Position numbers and translations under genes: made by a program. From DATFPK01 sp035264885 (GTDB taxonomy: Bacteria > Actinomycetota > Thermoleophilia > Solirubrobacterales > 70-9): DNA of 42,320 bases. Shown piece after piece: positions 38,903 through 42,320 of this stretch (position 1 is its first letter; every line of letters begins with the position of its first letter). The stretch is taken from contig DATFPK010000057.1 in NCBI GenBank assembly GCA_035264885.1, forward strand, positions 1 to 42,320, given 5' to 3'. The notes under the pieces were generated by a model, which had not been told where the DNA came from, searched no databases, and saw only the letters and a program-made list of their open reading frames with translations.

Positions 38903-39841
38903 GTGCACGTCCACGCCTCCCCCGGACACGCCCCCGCGTCACGGCTCGACGCCCGTCGCGAGGACAGCCGCCGGCGGATGCGGATCGCGCTCGCGATCAA
39001 CCTGGCGCTCGTCGCCGTCCAGGTCGCCGGCGGCATCGTCTTCGGCTCGCTGGCCCTGCTGGCCGACGCCGGCCACCTCCTTTCCGACGTCGGTTCGATC
39101 TTTCTCGGCCTGTTCGCCGCGGGGATCGCCGCCCGTCCGGCCCGCGCGCGCCGCACCTTCGGCAACCAGAGGTCCGAGGTGCTGGCGGCCCTCGTCAACG
39201 GCCTGGCTCTGGTCGCCGTCGCGGTCCTCGTCGCGATCGCCGCGATCGGCCGGTTGGGCGATCCGCCCGACGTCGACGGCGGCGGGGTCCTCGCCCTCGG
39301 TCTGCTGGGGCTCGCCGGCAACATGGCCGCGACCTGGGTGCTGGCCCGCGGCGAGCGCGGCGACCTGAACCTGGAGGGCGTGCTGCGCCACAGCGCCGCC
39401 GACGCTCTCGGTTCGGTCGGCGTCATCGTCGCCGGTACGGTGGTGCTGGCGGGCGGGCCGGAGGCGGCCGACCCGGTCGTCGGCCTCCTGATCGCGGCGC
39501 TCGTCCTCGCCTCATCCTGGCGGCTGCTCACCGGGCCCGTCGACGTCCTGATGGAGGCGGCGCCTCCCGGCCTGGAGATGGAGGACGTTGGCGCGGCGAT
39601 CTGTTCGATCCAATCGGTCCGCTCGGTCCACGACCTCCACGTCTGGACGCTGACCGCGGGGTTCCCGGCGCTCTCGGCCCACGTCGTCGTCACCTGGGAC
39701 TGCGACCGCGACCTGGCCCGGCGCCGGCTCGAGGTCATGCTGGGCGAGCGGTTCTCGATCGAGCACACGACCCTCCAGATGGAGGAGGAGGCGCCGGCCC
39801 GCCTGCTGTCGGTCGAGGCGCCGCCCGCCCGCCGCGACTGA
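38903..39841 (+). CDS. Cation diffusion facilitator (CDF) metal exporter
   Basis: 312 residues from GTG 38903. The N-terminus has a short His-rich start (VHVHASPGH). Six membrane helices are visible; the first metal site lies in ADAGHLLSDVGSI (Asp55, His58, Asp62) and the second in RHSAADALGSVGVI (His163, Asp167), the paired HxxxD of zinc-type CDF proteins. The cytoplasmic C-terminal domain (SIQSVRSVHDLHVWTLTAGFPALSAHVVV) matches the family's dimerisation fold. It exports Zn2+ or a like metal by proton exchange. It is convergent with the alpha/beta hydrolase (3-bp gap). Confidence 0.93.
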   Translation: MHVHASPGHAPASRLDARREDSRRRMRIALAINLALVAVQVAGGIVFGSLALLADAGHLLSDVGSIFLGLFAAGIAARPARARRTFGNQRSEVLAALVNGLALVAVAVLVAIAAIGRLGDPPDVDGGGVLALGLLGLAGNMAATWVLARGERGDLNLEGVLRHSAADALGSVGVIVAGTVVLAGGPEAADPVVGLLIAALVLASSWRLLTGPVDVLMEAAPPGLEMEDVGAAICSIQSVRSVHDLHVWTLTAGFPALSAHVVVTWDCDRDLARRRLEVMLGERFSIEHTTLQMEEEAPARLLSVEAPPARRD

Positions 39842-39844
39842 GGG

Positions 39845-40555
39845 TCAGCCCAGCGCCCGCTCCACCCAGCGCAGCGCCGTGGACCCCAGCTCGGGGTCGT
39901 GCTGGACCGAGCGATGGTGTCCGCCCGGCACGACGATCAGCTTGCGCGGGTCCTTCGCGGACTCATACAGGCGCTCGGACCAGTCGGCCGGCACCCTCTC
40001 GTCGCCGCGGGCGTGCATGAGGACGAGGGGCTTTTCTCCCATCAGGCCGACGGCGTCCCGCAGGTCGTGCTCCTCCAGCCAGGGCACGAGGGCGTCGTCG
40101 TCGGCGCGCATCTCGAGATCGCCGCGGCGGATGCCGGCCAGCAGCATCCGCTCTCCCGCAGGGCAGATAGCGACCGCGCCGGCGATCGCACCCTCGGTCG
40201 CGGCGGCGTGGATCGCCACGAAGCCGCCCATGCTCGAACCGCGTGCGATCACCCGGCCGGGGTCGACGCCCTCGACCCCGGCCAGCACCCGCGCCATGCG
40301 TCCCGCGTCGGCGATCCCCGCCGGGGACATCTCGCCGCCGGACTCGCCGTGCCCGCGCTGGTCGTAGGCCAGCGCCGCCCAGCCCATGCCGCCGGCGAGG
40401 CGGGCGAAGTCGGCGTGGTTCTCCTTGCACGACCCGGCGCCGTGGATCACCAGCACCCCCGGCCACGGCGGCGGCCCCTGCGGGAGCCAGAGCTCGTAGG
40501 CCAGGTCCCGCTCGCGTCCACGCCGGTCGGCGGTCCGGGGGGTGGGCAGGTCCAT
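39845..40555 (-). CDS. Alpha/beta hydrolase
   Basis: 236 residues from ATG 40555; a longer frame runs upstream into the lysA region and is rejected. The oxyanion HGAGSCKEN, the loop DQRGHGESGG, the nucleophile elbow GSSMGGF (Ser), the acid in HARGDERVPADW and the base in PGGHHRS are visible. It resembles the dienelactone hydrolase/BAAT-like group (short ones of about 230-240 residues). Substrate not known. It is divergent from lysA by about 40 bp. Confidence 0.88.
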   Translation of the reverse strand: MDLPTPRTADRRGRERDLAYELWLPQGPPPWPGVLVIHGAGSCKENHADFARLAGGMGWAALAYDQRGHGESGGEMSPAGIADAGRMARVLAGVEGVDPGRVIARGSSMGGFVAIHAAATEGAIAGAVAICPAGERMLLAGIRRGDLEMRADDDALVPWLEEHDLRDAVGLMGEKPLVLMHARGDERVPADWSERLYESAKDPRKLIVVPGGHHRSVQHDPELGSTALRWVERALG

Positions 40556-40594
40556 GCCGGGATCCTCCCGCAAACCGTCAGAATGCCGGGGCTC

Positions 40595-41920
40595 ATGGAG
40601 CCCGCCGAGGAGAGAGGAAGGTCCGGCGCCGCCGTGGCCGGGCAGGACCCGGTGGCGGGGTCCCCCGTGTTCCCGATCGGCAGCCGGGTGAACTCGCGCG
40701 GGCACCTGGAGGTCGGCGGCTGCGACGTAACCGACCTCGTCGCCGAGTTCGGCACGCCCGCCTACATCTACGACGAGGACGACATGCGGATCCGCGCGCG
40801 CCGTTACCTGGAGGCATTCCGCGAGCGCACCGAGGACTTCGAGGTCCTGTTCGCGAGCAAGGCGCTCCCCTGCACCGCCGCGTATCGGCTGTTCGCCGAG
40901 GAGGGATTGTCAGTGGACGTCGCGTCGGGTGGCGAGTTGCACATGGCCCTGGAGGCGGGCTTCGATCCGGCCGGCATCCACATGCACGGCAACAACAAGA
41001 GCGACGCCGAGATCCTTTTCGCCGCCGAGTCCGGCGCGGGACATCTGATCGTCGACTCGTTCGACGAGATCGAGCGCTGTGAGCGCCTCCTCGACCGCCC
41101 GCAGAAGGTGCTGGTCCGGGTCACGCCGGGGATCAGCCCCTCGACCCACGACTTCGTGCAGACCGGGCAGCTCGATTCCAAGTTCGGGTTCGGGCTGGAG
41201 GACGGGCTCGCGGCGCGGGCGATCGAGCGGGTGCTCGACTCCGACCTGCTCGAGCTGATCGGCCTCCACGCCCACCTGGGGTCCCAGATCTTCGAGCTCG
41301 AGCCCTACAAGCTGGCGATCCGGGCCCTCGGCGAGCTGGCCGGCCCGTGGTGCCGGATGCTCAACGTCGGCGGTGGCCTCGGGATCGCCTACACGGCCGA
41401 GGACGAGCCGCCGTCGATCGACGCATACGTCGACGTCAAGGTGCGGGGCGTGGCCGAGGTCTGCGGCGAGGGCGTGCGGGTCCTGGTCGAGCCCGGCCGG
41501 TCCCTGGTCGGCAACGCGGGCGTGACGGCCTACACGGTCGGCACCGTGAAGGAGATCCCGGGGGTCCGGACGTACATAGCGGTCGATGGCGGCATGTCCG
41601 ACAACCTGCGGCCGATGCTCTACGGGTCCCGCTACGAGGCGATCGTCGCGAACCGCGCCGACGCCGCGCCCGACACGGCGGTGACGGTGGCCGGCATGCA
41701 CTGCGAGTCGGGCGACGTGCTGGTCCGCGACGCCACGGTGGCTACTCCCTCGGTCGGCGATGTCCTCGTCACCCCCGCCACCGGTGCCTACGGCCACGCC
41801 ATGGCCAACAACTACAACGGGGTCCCCCGGCCGCCCGTCGTCTTCTGCTCGGAGGGGAACGCCCGCGTCGTCGTCAGGCGCGAGACGTGGGAGGACCTGA
41901 CGGCGCGGGACGCCGGATGA
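40595..41920 (+). CDS. lysA: Diaminopimelate decarboxylase
   Basis: 441 residues from ATG 40595 (ATG 40583 is an equal alternative, adding four). The PLP lysine is Lys89 in VLFASKALPC. Other conserved blocks: VDVASGGELHMAL, the glycine loop MLNVGGGLGIAY, the LHAHLGSQIF region, the VEPGRSLVGNAG motif and MHCESGDVLV. The enzyme makes L-lysine from meso-diaminopimelate, the last step of lysine synthesis. Its stop overlaps the start of hom (ATGA), so the pair is coupled: lysine and threonine/methionine branches of the aspartate family. N-terminal about 30 residues are not conserved. Confidence 0.95.
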   Translation: MEPAEERGRSGAAVAGQDPVAGSPVFPIGSRVNSRGHLEVGGCDVTDLVAEFGTPAYIYDEDDMRIRARRYLEAFRERTEDFEVLFASKALPCTAAYRLFAEEGLSVDVASGGELHMALEAGFDPAGIHMHGNNKSDAEILFAAESGAGHLIVDSFDEIERCERLLDRPQKVLVRVTPGISPSTHDFVQTGQLDSKFGFGLEDGLAARAIERVLDSDLLELIGLHAHLGSQIFELEPYKLAIRALGELAGPWCRMLNVGGGLGIAYTAEDEPPSIDAYVDVKVRGVAEVCGEGVRVLVEPGRSLVGNAGVTAYTVGTVKEIPGVRTYIAVDGGMSDNLRPMLYGSRYEAIVANRADAAPDTAVTVAGMHCESGDVLVRDATVATPSVGDVLVTPATGAYGHAMANNYNGVPRPPVVFCSEGNARVVVRRETWEDLTARDAG

Positions 41921-42320
41921 GCGAGCCGGCGCGGATCGGCCTCCTCGGGCGGGGGACCGTTGGCGGCGCCTTCGCGAAGCTGGTCGAGGAGCGCGCCGGC
42001 GCGGTCGAGTCGGTCACCGGGCGGCGGCCGGAGCTGACCGGAGTGCTGACCAGGAGCGATGGCGACTTCGAGCAGATCCTGTCCGCCAGTGACGTCGTCG
42101 TCGAGCTGATGGGCGGGACCGACCCCGCTCGCGACCATGTCCTGGGTGCGCTGCGGGCGGGCAAGCCGGTCGTGACCGCGAACAAGCAGCTCGTCGCCCG
42201 CTACGGGGACGAGCTCTTCGCCGCAGCCCGGGCGCACGATGTGCAGCTTCGCTTCGAGGCGGCGGTCGCCGGCGCGATTCCCGTGATCCGCGTGGTCCAG
42301 GAGAGCCTCGGCGCTATCCC
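41917..42320 (+). CDS. hom: Homoserine dehydrogenase (N-terminal part; cut by window edge)
   Basis: 134 residues are visible from ATG 41917, which overlaps the lysA stop. The NAD(P) loop reads IGLLGRGTVGGAFAKLVEER, followed by DVVVELMGGTDPARDHVLGALRAGKPVVTANKQLVARYG, including the VTANK block of homoserine dehydrogenases, and then FEAAVAGAIPVIRVVQ (the A-V-A-G-x-I-P motif). It reduces aspartate semialdehyde to homoserine. The C-terminus, with any ACT regulatory domain, is outside the window. Confidence 0.95.
   Translation, partial: MSEPARIGLLGRGTVGGAFAKLVEERAGAVESVTGRRPELTGVLTRSDGDFEQILSASDVVVELMGGTDPARDHVLGALRAGKPVVTANKQLVARYGDELFAAARAHDVQLRFEAAVAGAIPVIRVVQESLGAI

Overview
The window is 42.3 kb of very GC-rich, densely coded bacterial DNA. 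Its content points to an actinobacterium, most likely of the Thermoleophilia/Solirubrobacterales type. That placement is an inference from several things together: a c-di-AMP riboswitch in front of a wall peptidase, an F420/LLM-type oxidoreductase, many ECF sigma factors, several acyl-CoA dehydrogenases, frequent GTG/TTG starts, and cysS-rlmB-sigH gene order. No insertion sequence, prophage, CRISPR array or rRNA is visible. One tRNA, tRNA-Thr(UGU), is present.

Layout. 1-5.4 kb: the end of a VOC/glyoxalase-like gene, a secreted M23 peptidase under a c-di-AMP riboswitch, a coiled-coil protein, and a minus-strand lipid operon (SCP2-alpha/beta hydrolase fusion, acyltransferase, SRPBCC protein). 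5.4-10.7 kb: cysS, rlmB and a Spo0H-like sigH, then a Ca-binding-repeat protein, a Tat-exported phosphoesterase, a decayed MMPL transporter remnant and tRNA-Thr. 10.7-14.1 kb: a minus-strand methyltransferase / 20-residue peptide / ThiF E1-like cluster, divergent from an ECF sigma factor plus winged-helix regulator. 14.2-18 kb: an aromatic ring-cleavage dioxygenase with a maleylacetate-reductase-like enzyme, then a PlsC-GpsA fusion. 18-22.8 kb: two more ECF systems, a DUF4383-type membrane protein, rhomboid protease, BtuF-like protein and pterin carbinolamine dehydratase. 22.8-26.1 kb: a CNNM/CorC transporter with an overlapping small upstream ORF, and a Na+/H+ antiporter. 26.2-34 kb: fatty-acid/steroid-like catabolism (3-hydroxyacyl-CoA dehydrogenase, thiolase, KstD-like flavoprotein, two acyl-CoA dehydrogenases, LLM oxidoreductase). 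34-37.4 kb: a translationally coupled minus-strand operon (cell-wall-binding-repeat membrane protein, small protein, methyltransferase, MBL hydrolase). 37.5-42.3 kb: another acyl-CoA dehydrogenase, a CDF cation exporter, a hydrolase, and lysA-hom (truncated by the window edge).

The most interesting region is 10.7-12.7 kb. A methyltransferase gene ends inside a 10-nt perfect Shine-Dalgarno sequence that drives a 20-codon ORF, MQVKKADAPLIPSAAIRKGG. The peptide ends in Gly-Gly, the kind of C-terminus that E1-like enzymes adenylate. It is followed by a 12-bp GC-only hairpin and then by a ThiF-family E1 enzyme whose N-terminus resembles a PqqD-like peptide-recognition domain. I read this as a candidate ribosomally made, post-translationally modified peptide pathway. 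The sequence features are direct observations; the function is inference.

Regulatory structure is unusually visible. The same 16-bp palindrome type (YTGAC-N6-GTCAR) sits in the divergent thiolase/hydroxyacyl-CoA dehydrogenase promoter and twice upstream of the 37.5 kb acyl-CoA dehydrogenase, suggesting one TetR-type regulon. A 12-nt word is shared upstream of two ECF sigma genes. A TACTTGA palindrome precedes the dioxygenase gene.
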